Source: Blastocladiella emersonii ATCC 22665 (taxonomy: Eukaryota; Blastocladiomycota; Blastocladiomycetes; Blastocladiales; Blastocladiaceae). Taken from it: a stretch of 64,000 nt of DNA. The notes under the pieces were generated by a model. That model did no database searches, was not told where the DNA came from, and saw only the letters and a program-made list of their open reading frames with translations. Shown here in pieces: positions 20,630-32,000 of the stretch. The stretch covers positions 124,001 to 188,000 of the forward strand of contig JANHCV010000003.1 of NCBI GenBank assembly GCA_025594325.1, written 5' to 3'. The translations under genes and the position numbers were made by a program. Within the stretch, counting starts at the first letter, position 1. Each line of letters starts with the position of its first letter.

Positions 20630-22794
20630 TCACGACCACGTCTCCTCCTGGAACCGGCGCGCCTTCTTCATCGCGTCAATATACGCGACGGCCTGGTCGC
20701 GCGTGAGCTTGGCGCCCGTCTGCACAATCGTGGTGAGGGCGTCGGTCACGTCGCGCGGCATCTGGTTCGAGCTCCTACAGCGGCGCGCGACTGTCAGTTT
20801 CGCTCAATCCATGCCAACATGAGTGAGCAGCGCAACGTACCCGGACAGGTACACGACGGCGCCGCGGTGGAACACGAGGTCGAACAGATCGCCGCTGTTC
20901 TGGAGCATGACGTGCTGGACATAGACCTTGGCGGGCTGGTGGCGCGAGTACGCCGTGAAGACGTGGAGCTGGCCAGCCTCGCGCATCGCGTCCCACTTGG
21001 CGCGGTACAGGTCGTCGGCGCGCTTGGACCGGCACCCGAAGAAGAGGTAGTTCTCGGCCGCGCCCTGCGCGACGCGCGCCTCGAGGAGCGAGACCATGGG
21101 CGCGACGCCGGTGCCGGGCCCAATGCACACGATCGGGACGGCGGGGGATGGCGGAAGGAGGAACGTCCCGCGGGTGATTTTCGTCGGGACCACGGCGTCA
21201 GCGGGGAGCGCGCGGAGCCACCGGCTGCACACGCCCTCGCGCGGCGCGGCGAGGAGCTTGGTCTTGAACTTGACGAGGGCGACGCACAGGGCGACGCGGC
21301 CGGGAGTCCAGCTGGCGATCGAGTACTGGCGCGCGGCCATGGCGGGGAACAGCTCGAAGCAGTAGTCGGCGGGGACGCCGGACAGCGAGAAGAAGTCGCG
21401 GATCACCTCGACCGTGTGGCGGCGCGGCCGGTGGCAGTAGTTCAGCAGTTCCTCCTGCCCCGCGGCCGAGTCGAACTCGACGAGCTTCTCGCGCTGCTGC
21501 TCGTCGGACGCAAAGTGCGACAGCACGCGGAAAAAGTAGCGCCGCGGGAGCGACCACGGGGACAGGTGCTTGGTCAGGATCGTGCGCAGCGTGGTCGGGG
21601 TCTGCAGGTGCGAGGGGACCGGATAGTCTTCAATGCGGATGTGAGCTTTCATTCCAGATGCGTCGCTGCGATGGAGCCGTACCTGGATCGTTGCTCTCAA
21701 TCACGACCAAATCGTCGGCCTGCGCGTCCCACCCCATGAGCTCGAGCAGGTCCTGGACGCGCGCGGGATCGTTTTCCGGGAGAATCGACGCGATATCGCC
21801 CGGCGCGTACTCGGTCGTCGGGTCCGGGAGCGCGATCTCGACGTGGCGCACGTCCTGGAAGTGGTCGTCGGCCGTCAACCGCGTGTTCTCGGTGAGCTTC
21901 GCGGTCGCGTAGCCGGTGGGCAGCGGTGCGATGGCAGGCACGATGACGTTCTCGTCCATGACGGGCGCGAGGCGGAACTTGGGCGGCAGCAGCACGTCCT
22001 CGGGGATCTCGACCTTGCTCGCGGGCAGCGGGTGCCGCTGCGTGAGCACCTGCCACAGGCCGTTGAGCCACGGGTCGAGGGTGCCGTCGATGCTAAGTCA
22101 CGGGCGAATGTCAGTATCGGCGAGCCCAAGGCGTAACGCAGGGCGTACCCGAGGTAGTGCTGGTCGTCGCCCTCGCCCTTGGGGTAGAACGAGCGCGCGC
22201 CGAGCTGCTGCAGGCGCTTGTACAGCTTCTTGCCCGGGTGGTTGAACCTACGCTCGCTGGATCAGATAACGCTCGTTCACGCGCGGGAGTGCAATGGACG
22301 TACTTTTCGTAGGACGAGTCGCCGAGCGCAAACACGGTGTGCTCGAGCGACGACAGGATGTCGGCGGGGAGCGACTTGCGGAGGAGGAACCGCCAAAAGC
22401 TCTACGCGATGGCCGGACGTGAGCATCGCGACGCCAACGCCCTCGTCGGTCGGCGAGAGCACGGACCTTCATGTTGTCGGGCTCCTCGCCCTGGCCCATG
22501 GTCGAGCACACGAAGATGGCGAGGCCGCCGTGGACGAGCTGGGACTACGATGCGAGTACACACTCCGTCAGCACCCCACCCTCTCATCACTCCCGCGATA
22601 GAGCCAGGGTACCGCACCCGGTCGTAGTCGTCCATGGCGGCGAGATGGACGCCAAAGTGGCGGCGCTTGGCCTCGCGCGCGATCCGCTCGGCCACGTCCT
22701 GCGCGGTGCCGGTCTGCGACCCGTAGAGGACCGTGATGCGCGGCCTCTCTCCTCCGATCGAGTGATTCATGGTAGTCGTCGTCGTCGAGTTCAT
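20630..22794 (-). CDS. TAH18: NADPH-dependent diflavin oxidoreductase (TAH18/NDOR1), cytosolic Fe-S assembly
   Basis: Seven exons: 22794-22618, 22538-22467, 22401-22304, 22247-22149, 22092-21683, 21645-20841 and 20774-20630; 601 residues in frame throughout. The N-terminal flavodoxin domain binds FMN (ITVLYGSQTGTAQDVAERIA; FVCSTMGQGEEPDNMK; LGDSSYEKFN). The central FAD domain has RQYSIASW (residues of the RxYS motif) and the NADPH domain has GPGTGVAPMVSLLEAR and FFGCRSKRADDLY. The C-terminus ends in FQEETWS, the aromatic-terminated end of this family. TAH18 passes electrons from NADPH to Dre2 for cytosolic iron-sulfur cluster assembly. Family length (~600) and the lack of an N-terminal membrane anchor favour TAH18 over P450 reductase. 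One intron is only 37 nt (21646-21682). Confidence 0.92.
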
Positions 22795-22891
22795 GTTGGG
22801 GAGAGGGAGAGAGAGGCAGGCTTGGCCGCACTCTGGGCCGCGCTCTTCTTCCAGCGTGCAATCCTGCGACCGCCGACCGCCGCCGCCGACC
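22795..22891. promoter_or_regulatory. 97-bp shared promoter of TAH18 and the XRCC3-like gene
   Basis: The two ATG codons face away from each other with only 97 bp between them, so both 5' UTRs and promoters must share or overlap this segment. No TATA box is visible; the sequence is GC-rich with a GAGAGGGAGAGAGAGG purine tract. Confidence 0.6.
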
Positions 22892-24130
22892 ATGACCGCG
22901 CTCCCGCCCGACCTCCCGCAGTACATTGCCAACGCTCTGGCACGGAGTACGCCGCGCGACCCCATGCAACTGCAATGAAGTGAACCCGTGTCTCACAAAC
23001 ACCCCCGCGGCGGCGTAGCCAAGTGCGACACGATCGAGGACGTGCTGCTGCACTCGTCGAGCGAACTGGGCGCCAAGCTGCACGTCTCGGCGGCCGAGGT
23101 GACGCGGCTGCGGTCCCACCTCGCCGCCGCGCTCGCGGGCCCACCGCCACCAGGCGCACCGCCGCCGCACTTCACCGACGCGTTCGCGGGCCTACACGCC
23201 GCGACCGCCGCGCAGCTCGTGGCGCGGCACACGCGGCTGGCGACGGGCGACACCGCGCTCGACTCCCTGTTCTGCGGCGGGCTCCCCGCGCCAGGCGTCG
23301 TGGACCTCGCGGGCACGAGCGGCGCGGGCAAGACGCAGCTGTGCCTGCAGCTCGTGTGCCGCGCGCAGCATTCGGTGGAGCACGGCGGGCTCGCGGGCGG
23401 CGCCGTGTACATTTCGACCGAGGCGCAGTTCCCGATCGACCGGCTCCTGTCGCTCGCCGCGCACCAGTGTCCCGCGCTGTGCACGGACGCCGTGATCACC
23501 GAGAAGGTGGCCAACGCCGAGACCCTGATCCACCTCCTGCGGTACCAGGTCCCGCACTGGATCGGCGCCGCCAAGTACCCGGTCCGGTTGCTCGTCATCG
23601 ACTCGGTCGCGGCCCTCTTCCGCGGCGCGGGCGCCGACGACGCCATGAGCCGCGCGGGCGCGCGCCGCTCCGCGCTCGCTGAGCTCGCGAGGACCCTGCA
23701 CAAGCTCGCGGACGTGTACTCCCTGTGCGTCGTGGCCGTCAACCAGGTCAGCGCCGACTGGCACGCCGACGAGCGCGCGGCCGCCGCCCGCGGGATCGCG
23801 TACCCGCACCTCGACACGGCGCCCGTCCTCGACCGCGGACAGGCGGACCCGCGCGTGTTTGACGCGACAACGGGCGCGCGACGGGTTAGTGCAGTTAACG
23901 CGTACCCGGCGAGCTACGCGCGGCCGGATGTGGTCCCCGCGCTCGGCATGCAGTGGGCGAGGGCCGTCCGTCACCGCGTGTTGTTGGTGAGGATGGGGAA
24001 CGGCGACCGCGTCGCGCACGTCCTGGGCGGGTTCGGGGTCAGGGCGACGCCCGAGTCGGGCCGCCGCGTCGTGTTCCGTCTCGGCGAGCAAGGGGTCGAG
24101 GGCGAACTCGTAGAGGGCGAGGTTGTATGA
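22892..24130 (+). CDS. RAD51 paralogue, XRCC3-like recombination ATPase
   Basis: Exons 22892-22946 and 23019-24130 encode 388 residues; splicing gives MTALPPDLPQYIANALARTK followed by CDTIEDVLLHSSSELGAKL. The RecA core has Walker A GTSGAGKTQLCLQL, the segment GAVYISTEAQFPIDRLLSLA typical of XRCC3 (human has VYICTEDAFP), Walker B RLLVIDSVAALFRG and the L2-like VVAVNQVSADW. Ahead of it is a helical N-terminal region of ~90 residues. XRCC3 pairs with RAD51C to support RAD51 filament function and Holliday-junction processing in the nucleus. It has head-to-head organisation with TAH18, and its stop is 20 bp from the EDC3 stop. Assignment to XRCC3 rather than another paralogue rests on the Walker-A-flanking segment. 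Confidence 0.85.
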
Positions 24131-24150
24131 TACAATTTATTCTTCTACTA

Positions 24151-26191
24151 CTACTGTTCTGCTTCTGTCCCACTCGCCGCCGCCGCCGGCGTCGCAAACT
24201 CGAGCGGGACAACCGACTTATCCTCCCACACCTGTCCGCCGTTCGCAGGCCACCCGTGGATCCCGGCACGGTGCCAGACGAACGCGGGGACGCCCATATC
24301 CGCGAGGAACAGCTCGCCCGTGACGTCCCTCGACCGCAGCCCGGCCTTGGGGATCCCGATCGCGATCGTCCACTTGGGCCGGACGCAGTGCGGCGGGAAC
24401 GTGACGGCGCCCGAGGTCGCGTCGATCCCGGACGGCACGTCCGTCGACAGCACGGGCACGCCGAGCGCGTTGGTCCACGCCATCAGGTCGCACACGAACG
24501 CGCGGTCGTCGTCGTTCGCGATCTCGCGCAGCGAGTACAGCCCGAGCAGGCCGTCGACGATCATGTCGACAGGGACGCCCGCGGGGAGGTCGTCGACGTC
24601 GGCGAGCGCGGGGACGTTGACGGCGGAGAGCATGCGTAGCTGGTGGACCAGCGCGTGGTGCGTCGCGGCGGTGCTGGCGAGGAGTACCGAGACGCGCGCG
24701 CCGCGGGAGACGAGGAACCGGCCAGCCGCGGCCGTGTACGCGCCGTTCTTGTTGTCGCCGCACAGAAGGACCACGTGCGGCGGCGAGTTGTGGTTGCGCG
24801 CGGCGAAGCGCCGGTTGCCGCCTACGAAGTTGCGCGGTTAGTGCGGGGATGGTGATAGGGTTTGAGGGAAAGCGTACCGAGCGCCTGCAGAATCATCATG
24901 GACACGCTGCGGCCGGCGTTCTCGGTCATGAGGTCCTCGGAGACAAAGGCCTCGGTCTGGGCGACTAGACACGCGGGAGCGGAGAAGCGTGAGCAACTGA
25001 CTCGTCACAGACTCGCGAGAAGGAACGTACTCCGCTCAGCCTCGATCATCTGCAGCGCGGTGGCGGTCGGGACGGCGCATCCAAAGTGGGTGCGGATGTT
25101 GGCGGTGGCGATATCGACCTCGGGGAAGACGGACTTTCGTCTGCGCAGCTTGGTGAGTTTGGGCGTGGTGCCCGTGCCGGTCGTGGTGGCCGTGTCGCTG
25201 CCGGAGACGGGCGCCGATGTCGCCGACCTGCTCGCGGCGGACCCGTTGGCGGGCGCGAGCACGTTCTCGGTCGGCGCGAGCTTGGCCTGCATCGGATCGC
25301 GCCGGTTGATGGCGACGAGGCGGGCTTCGGGCGCGATCGTGTCTGCGCGCTGTGTCGAGCGGTCAGTCGCCAGCGCGGCAAGGGTACGCCGAAGAAACGT
25401 ACGCGGATCTCGTCAAACACAGTCTTCTTATCGAACCGGTCGAGGTTGGCCTGGAAGTCAAACTCCGAGTCGTGGTAGTCGCTGACATCCCCGAGATTCC
25501 ACGTGTCGTGGGCCGAGTCGAGGTGGGACCGGCGATAGTCGTTGTTGTTGTTGTTGTTCCGGCGCGGCGACCCGCCCTGGTACAGCGTGCGCTGGGCGTG
25601 CGGACGGCGCGACCGCGGGCGCGGGCCGTCGGCGTCGGTCGCGGACGTGTCCGACTCGCACGTGTCGACGGTCGGGATCACGCCCGCGCGCCGGCCCGAG
25701 GGCAGCGTCGAGGTCGTGAACTGGCGCACAGCGACGCTGGGTGAGCCGCCTGACGAAGCGCCGGGGCCGCGCGAGAAGGATAGGATCGCGGGGTCATGGA
25801 ACTCGGTGTCGGTGGCGGGAGACACGAGCTCGGGCTCAGTTTCGGGTTCGGGCGCCTGCGTCGGCGGCTGGGCAGCGATAGGTACGGGTACAGCTGTGGC
25901 AGCGGCAGCGGCAGCGGCGCCGGGTGTCCTGTGGTCGGCGAGGATCTGGAGGTCGGCAATGTCGCGGCCGGGGATCTCGAGGGCGACGAGCTGGGTCTCG
26001 CGGTCGTTGAGCTTGGCGGTGACTGTGCGTGAGGGTCAGTGATACATCGTGCGAGAGAGCGTCCAGCAGAGCGCCCACACACCGTTGGCGAGCGACAGCG
26101 TGCGCGTGGCCGGGTCGACGTTGGCGACGACGCCGCGCACGTCGATGCCCGACGCCGTGGTGACGCAGACGAGGAAGCCGACAAACTCCAT
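24151..26191 (-). CDS. EDC3: Enhancer of mRNA decapping 3 (EDC3)
   Basis: Five exons: 26191-26083, 26022-25403, 25349-25013, 24964-24878 and 24821-24151; 607 residues. The N-terminal LSm domain (MEFVGFLVCVTTASGIDVRG ... LVALEIPGRDIADLQIL) binds the decapping enzyme Dcp2. The middle is low complexity, with an Asn run encoded by GTT/AAC repeats near 25541-25560. It ends in the FDF motif SEFDFQANLDRFDKKTVFDE, the docking site for the helicase Dhh1. The C-terminal YjeF_N Rossmann-like domain (TENAGRSVSMMILQALG; VVLLCGDNKNGAYTAAAGRF; STDVPSGIDATSGAV) mediates dimerisation in P-bodies. LSm, then FDF, then YjeF_N is unique to EDC3. Confidence 0.94.
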
Positions 26192-26432
26192 TCGGTGGCG
26201 TTAACTAGTTGAAGGGGGTGGGGGAGCAGGAGAAGCGGGGCGATCGGCGCGACGAAAAGAGTTGGGCGCGGTCACCGCGTCCGTCAGGTGATGCACTCTG
26301 CGGCCGAGTCGACTCGCGCCTCGACGCTCGACCCGCTTCCCCCTCCCCTAATCGCTACGTCTACGAAGCATCCGCAGCCCCCACTTGGTGCACCGGCACC
26401 GCATGAAGCTCTTGTCCGCGGATCCCTGAACC

Positions 26433-28340
26433 ATGCATCCGCACCGGCCCTACGGTGCGCTCCACCTTGTCACCTCGACCACCGACCCGTGCTCAACCCG
26501 CCCGTCCCGTGTAGGCCCACCCGGCTACCCGCCGCCGCCGCCTCCGGGCTCGTTTCCGGGGCAGGCGGTCCCGCCGTTCCCGTTCCCGCCGCCGCCCGGG
26601 ATGGCCGGCATGCCGTTCCCGCCCCCGCCGCCGGGCATGCACGCCGCGGCCGTGCCGCAGTTCCATCACGGCCACCCGCCACCGCCGCCGCCCGGCCACC
26701 ACCACGGGATGCCGCCGCGCCCGCCCATGCCGCCGCACGGCCACCATCACGGTCACCATGGCCACGGGCACCACCATCCGCCTCCCCCACCGCGCGGGTA
26801 CCACCCCGCGCCTCCCCGCCAACAACCGCCGCCTCCCCCTCAAACGCAGCCGTCGCTCGCGCACGTGCGCCCGTCGAGCATCCCGGGGTTCACCGACACC
26901 GAGGTCGAGAAGATGTGCAAGCTGTTCGTCGGCAACCTTTCCGCGGGCGTCGGCGACGAGTGGATCGAGCGCATCCTGCAGGCGTGCGGCACCGTGCGCG
27001 AGTGGAAGCGCGTGCGCGGCGCCGACGGGAAGCCGAAAGGGTTCGGGTTCGTCACGTTCGCTGACCCGGCGAGCGTGCTCCGCGCGCTCGATGTGCTGGG
27101 TGGTGAGTCGGCCAGCGATAAGCAGCCGCTCGAGTTGCCCAGCATGGACCGGACGCCGTGGAAGCGGTTGCTGGTGCGTCTCACTGACTGTGTAGGGTGA
27201 CGACGTGAGCTCACTCCGATTGCCTGCGTGTGTAGCTCAAGTCTGACGAAAACTCGAAGCGCCTGCTCGACCGCTTCCGCACCGCGCGCGGCCTGCAGAC
27301 GGTACGCTCTTCCCCCAACTCACATCCTTGTCGAGCCCTCACACTCAATCGACTTGTAGGACCGCGAGCAAGACCGCGCCGTGCGCCGCCGCGTCGAGGA
27401 CGTGATCTCGTCCCTGCGCGACCTCGCGCCACCGCGCCCTGACGACGACCGGTCGGACCGCGACCGGGAACGCGAGCGTGAGCGCGACCGTGACTCGCGG
27501 GATCGGGATTCGCGGGATTCACGGGACCCGCGTCGCCGCGACCAGCGCGACCCGCGCCGCCCCGACTCGTCCGCGTCGAGCTACCGCCCGAGCCCCGGCC
27601 CCGGTACCTCGTCGCGCGGCGAGCCCACGCCCGAACCCGTCGTCGTCCCGCCCGCCCACCGCGGTCCGCCCGCGCCGTCCAAGCTGACGGCGGTGCGGCC
27701 CGAGGCGCGCCAGAGCTTTGTCGAGGTCGAGGAGGGCGAGGTCGCTGCCCCGAAGCCCGCGCCCTCAAGTGTGGCCTCCAGCGCGCCGCGTAAGCTCGGG
27801 TTCTCGCTCAGCAGTTCTGGATCAACCGCGCGGCCCGGGTTCTCGCTCGGCAAGCCGGGCGGTGCCGGCGGCGCCAAGCTCGGGTTCAGTCTCGCGAAGC
27901 CGAAACAGGGCGCTGGCGGCGGGAGCGGGTCGTCGACGCCGCGCGGCGCGTCATCCGCCACGATCGGCAGCAGTTCGGCGCTCCTGGGCGGCGACGACGA
28001 CGAGGAGGCCGAGTCGGCATTGCAGCGTGCGCGGTCGCGCATGATCAAGAAGCTGACGTACGCCGAGGTGCCCGAGACGACGGCAGGCGTGCTCGCGCAC
28101 CCGGTGCGGTGGGCTGGGCTCACGGACGACGCGGCTGCGGCCGTCCAGACGGCCGTCCTCAAGCGCGTCGCCGAGTATTTGGGGGAGGACGACGACGATC
28201 TCGCCGAGTACCTCGTGCAGGCGGTCCACGCGCACACGCCCGCGCGCGATGTCGCGGCCGAGCTCCGCGCCGCGTTTCTGGAGGACGCGGACGAGTTTGT
28301 CGCTGGCGTGTACCGCGAGGTGATCCGCGCGACCATGTGA
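26433..28340 (+). CDS. RBM25-like splicing factor (RRM plus PWI)
   Basis: Exons 26433-26454 (22 nt), 26515-27173, 27236-27301 and 27360-28340 encode 575 residues. The N-terminal ~130 residues are Pro/Gly/His-rich (PPGMAGMPFPPPPPGMHAA; GHHHGHHGHGHHHPPPPP). An RRM follows with RNP2 CKLFVGNLSAGV and RNP1 KGFGFVTFADP. A short coiled region leads to an Arg/Asp/Glu/Ser-rich RD/RE tract (DRERERERDRDSRDRD) and a Ser/Gly linker. The PWI domain is C-terminal (HPVRWAGLTDDAAAAVQTAV ... LVQAVHAHTPARDVAAEL). The order RRM, then RE/RD, then PWI matches RBM25 (yeast Snu71 relative), a U1 snRNP-associated regulator of 5' splice-site choice. The tiny first exon supplies MHPHRPYG and fixes the start. Confidence 0.88.
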
Positions 28341-28378
28341 TGGTGAAGGATTGGGGGTTATATACATGTGCTCACGGC

Positions 28379-28716
28379 TTACCACCTGCGCTTCATCTAC
28401 TCGAAGAAGGGGTTAGGGCCGTCGATGTGCGAGCGCAGAGATCGAACGGGAGGACAGCGTACCTGGCGCGTCATGCACGCCTTGAACGACTCGAACTCCT
28501 TGGCGCACATGTCCTTGCGCACGTCCTTGTAGCCGTCGGTGATGCACTTGCCGTACGCGGCGCCCTGTACGTGAGGGGGGAGTGAGTGGCTGGTCGGTGC
28601 GTAGGCAGGAGCGAACGCACCTCGGCGCTGCACTTTGCCGCGGCGTCGGCAAACTGGCGGATCCCCTTGCCGACCTGCGGGACGGCGCGCTTGAGCGGGG
28701 CGGGCGGATTCGTCAT
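28379..28716 (-). CDS. Twin-CX9C mitochondrial protein, NDUFAF8-like complex I assembly factor
   Basis: Three exons, 28716-28621, 28564-28463 and 28396-28379, encode 71 residues; the last exon (18 nt) encodes MKRRW and the stop. The two cysteine pairs C-SAEGAAYGK-C and C-AKEFESFKA-C are each separated by nine residues, the twin-CX9C (CHCH) hairpin oxidised by Mia40 in the intermembrane space. The text AAYGKC...KDMCAKEFESFKAC resembles human NDUFAF8 (AAYGRC...KDFCAREFEALRSC), and the length matches. NDUFAF8 works with NDUFAF5 in assembly of respiratory complex I. Other small CHCH proteins are possible alternatives. The stop is 38 bp from that of the RBM25-like gene. Confidence 0.8.
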
Positions 28717-29073
28717 TCTTCCTTGCTAGTTGCAGCGAGTCGGGTCGCGCGATCGGCGGGGCGGGTCACCTGGGCGGGGAGGGAGAGGCGACCGCGAGAC
28801 GCGAGACACATCACGGGCGAAAATTGTGGCGCGGCGGGATCAGGTGATGCGGCCCAGTCTCGCGTCTCTCTTCCTTGGCGTCGCCGCTCTCGCCCTCCCT
28901 CTCTCTCTCTGCCCACGCGCGCGCAAGAGCCGCTCACTCGCTGCAACGAATCACGCCGCCGCACTTTGCGCACCCGTCACGTTGGGACTGCGCTGCTCGC
29001 GTCGTAAATACCGCCACCGCGTCCGCCCCGCCGACCGACCTGACGCGCTGGCTGCGCCACCCCGCTATCCACC

Positions 29074-32000
29074 ATGTGGATCACGCCGGCGCCCGTCACC
29101 ATCACGGCGCTGTGGGACGACGTCAAGTCCAACGACTACTTTCTGCTGCAGAAGACCAAGGAGTACGAGTCGCGCCTCGTCAAGAACCTGCTCGGCACCC
29201 TGCAGAACGTCTTCGACACCAAGCAGCAGCCCTTCCGCATCATCCTCAAGACGCCGACCCGCGGGCTTGACAATGGATACGTCGTCGCCGTCGCCGACTC
29301 GCTCAAGGACATCGAGGTCAACTGGCGCTGGATCATGGGTATGCTGGTCGTGGCAGTTGGTGTGACGCGGGCGTGAGCTGATCGCTCTTTGCGTGTAGAG
29401 AACCTCGTCAACGAGATGAACGTCCTCCGCGACCGCGACGAGCGCGAGTCCTACGTCATTACCAAGTTCCAGGCGCTGGTCGCCGAGATCGGTAACCTCT
29501 CTGTCCGTACCCTCGCGCGACCATCCCACTGACTCGCGATCCCTCCGTAGACAAGACCATGGACGAGGGCGTCAAGGACGAGAAGATCCGCCAGGCCGCG
29601 CGGTCCTGGCGCAAGTCGTTTGACGTGCCCGAGTCGGAGCGCTTGCTCAACTGTACGTGTACCCACCCACCCCCACCCGCACCGCCACCCGCTCACCCAT
29701 CACACCCGTCTAGTCTACGCCGCCGCGTTCCGCAAAAACGGCATGCAGCAGGGCTGGATGTACATATCGGAAAACTACCTCGCCTTCTACGCCTTTGTGC
29801 TTGGCACCGAGACCAAGCTCTTTGTCGAGTTCAAGGAGATTGTCGAGCTGAAAAAGGACAAGTCGCGCTCGGGCCTCATCAACGACTCGATCCGCATCTC
29901 GCTCAAGAACGGCGACGTCCTCGCCTTCTCCAACCTGTTCCACCGCGACGAGACCTTTGACCTCCTCGAGTCGCTCTGCGCCAAGGCCATGCAGCGCCTG
30001 CTCAAGGCCGGCACCGCCAACTCGGCCCCCGGCCGCGCCCTCCCCGCCGACGGCGCGGCCGCGCACCCGATTGGCGAGATCGAGATCAACCTCGGCCCCA
30101 CCACGGCCGACGGCGCCTCCGCCAGCGCAGCTGCGCCCGGCGGCACCGACCCTTCGGACCTGCAGTCGTCCATCAAGGCGCAGCGCAAGAACGCCGCGTA
30201 CACGACGCAGTTCAACCTGCCGCCGTCCGAGCACGTCATGGCCGAGTGCGAGATCATCTTCAACATGGCGGGCCTGCCCGAGTCGTTTGGCAAACTGTAC
30301 CTGTCCGAGACGTTCCTGTGTTTCGCGACCGAGCGCGAGGACGTGTCCTTCTCGCTCCCGCTCTTCGCCGTGAAACGCGTCGAGCGCGTCAACGTCAAGA
30401 GCGAGGTGCAGCTCGTCATCGAGACGTGGCACGCGACCAAGCTGCAGCTGTCGCTGTTCCTCGACAAGCTCGCGCTTGCGCGCTTCTGCACGGTCCTGCG
30501 CGACAACCTGCGCGCGCAGTCGGCCAACGTCAAGAGCCTGTCGGCGTTCCTCGGGACCTGCACCACCGAGGCCCTGCTCGTCGGCAAGAAGCACGCCGAC
30601 CCGCACGGCCTCGGCGTCACGTTCGGGTACCCGCAGGCGACCAAGTCCAAGGACAAGCAGAAGCTCAAGGCGTGGCTCACGTACTGCCGCGAGCGCGGGC
30701 GGCACATCAGCATGGTCCGCACGCCCATGTTCACGCGCCTCATCCACATCGGGATCCCGAACCGCCTCCGCGGCGAGGTCTGGGAGCTCGCGTCCGGCGC
30801 CGTCTACCTCCGCTGCACCAACCCCGGGTTCTATGCCAAGCTGCTCGACGATAACAAGGACAAGAAGTCCTTTTCGCTCGAGGAAATCGAAAAGGACCTC
30901 AACCGCTCGCTCCCCGAGTACCCGGCGTACCAGGAGGCCAAGGGGATCGACTCGCTGCGCCGCGTGCTCATGGCGTACTCGTGGAAGGACCCTGGTACGG
31001 TTTCTCGTCGCTCACTGGCCTCCGTCGCCGCACTAACACCTCGCCGTCCATCTGTAGAGCTCGGCTACTGCCAGGCCATGAACCTGATCGTGTCGGCGCT
31101 GCTCATCTACATGTCCGAGGAGCAGGCGTTCTGGACCATCTGCGTGCTGTGCGACCGCGTGCTGCCCGGCTACTACAGCACCACCATGGTCGGCGCCCAG
31201 ATCGACTCGCACGTATTCGAGTCGTTCATCGAAAAGTTCCTCCCGCCCATCGCCGCCCACATCAAGAAGTACGACATCCAGCTGTCGGTCGCGTGCCTCT
31301 CCTGGTTCCTCTCCATCTTCATCAACACGCTCCCGCTCTACCACGCGTTTCGCGTCCTCGACTGTACGTGTTCGCGCGGGTGTGGGGTTGGTGGGGGCTG
31401 ACGAGCGGGCGCGGCGGTGTAGGCTTCTTCCTCGACGGCCCGCGCGTGCTGTTCCAGGTCGCCCTCGCGATCCTCAAGCTCAACGTACGTGGAGTCGGTC
31501 ACATCGCACGACGACCTGAACTGACTGACACACGTGCACCCGGTCTAGTCCGACGCGATCCTCAAGGTGCAGGACGACGGCATGCTGCTGCACGTCTTCA
31601 AGGTCTACTTCGCGTCGCTCGACGAGCCCATCGGGTCGGGCAAGGCGACCAAGTTCGACCAGCTCCTGTTCACGGCGCTGCGCGAGTTCCGCGGGGTCAC
31701 GACCGAGATGGTGCACGACGCGCGGCGCGCGCACCAGCTCAAGGTCGTGCACGGCATCGAGAGCTTCAAGAAGCGGTCGGTGATCCGTAACCTGCGCGAC
31801 CCGAGCAAGTTCACGCGCCCGCAGCTCGACTGGCTCTGGGAGTGCTACTCGGGCGTCCTCTTCTACGGCAACCGCCGCGGCGACGCCAAGCTCGCCGACT
31901 CGGAGATTGGGCTCGAGCAGTTCGCCCGGCTCCTCGGTCTCGTCACGACGTGGGGCAGGCTGTCGGCGACCGAGATCTCGCAGGCGTTTGGCGGATCCGC

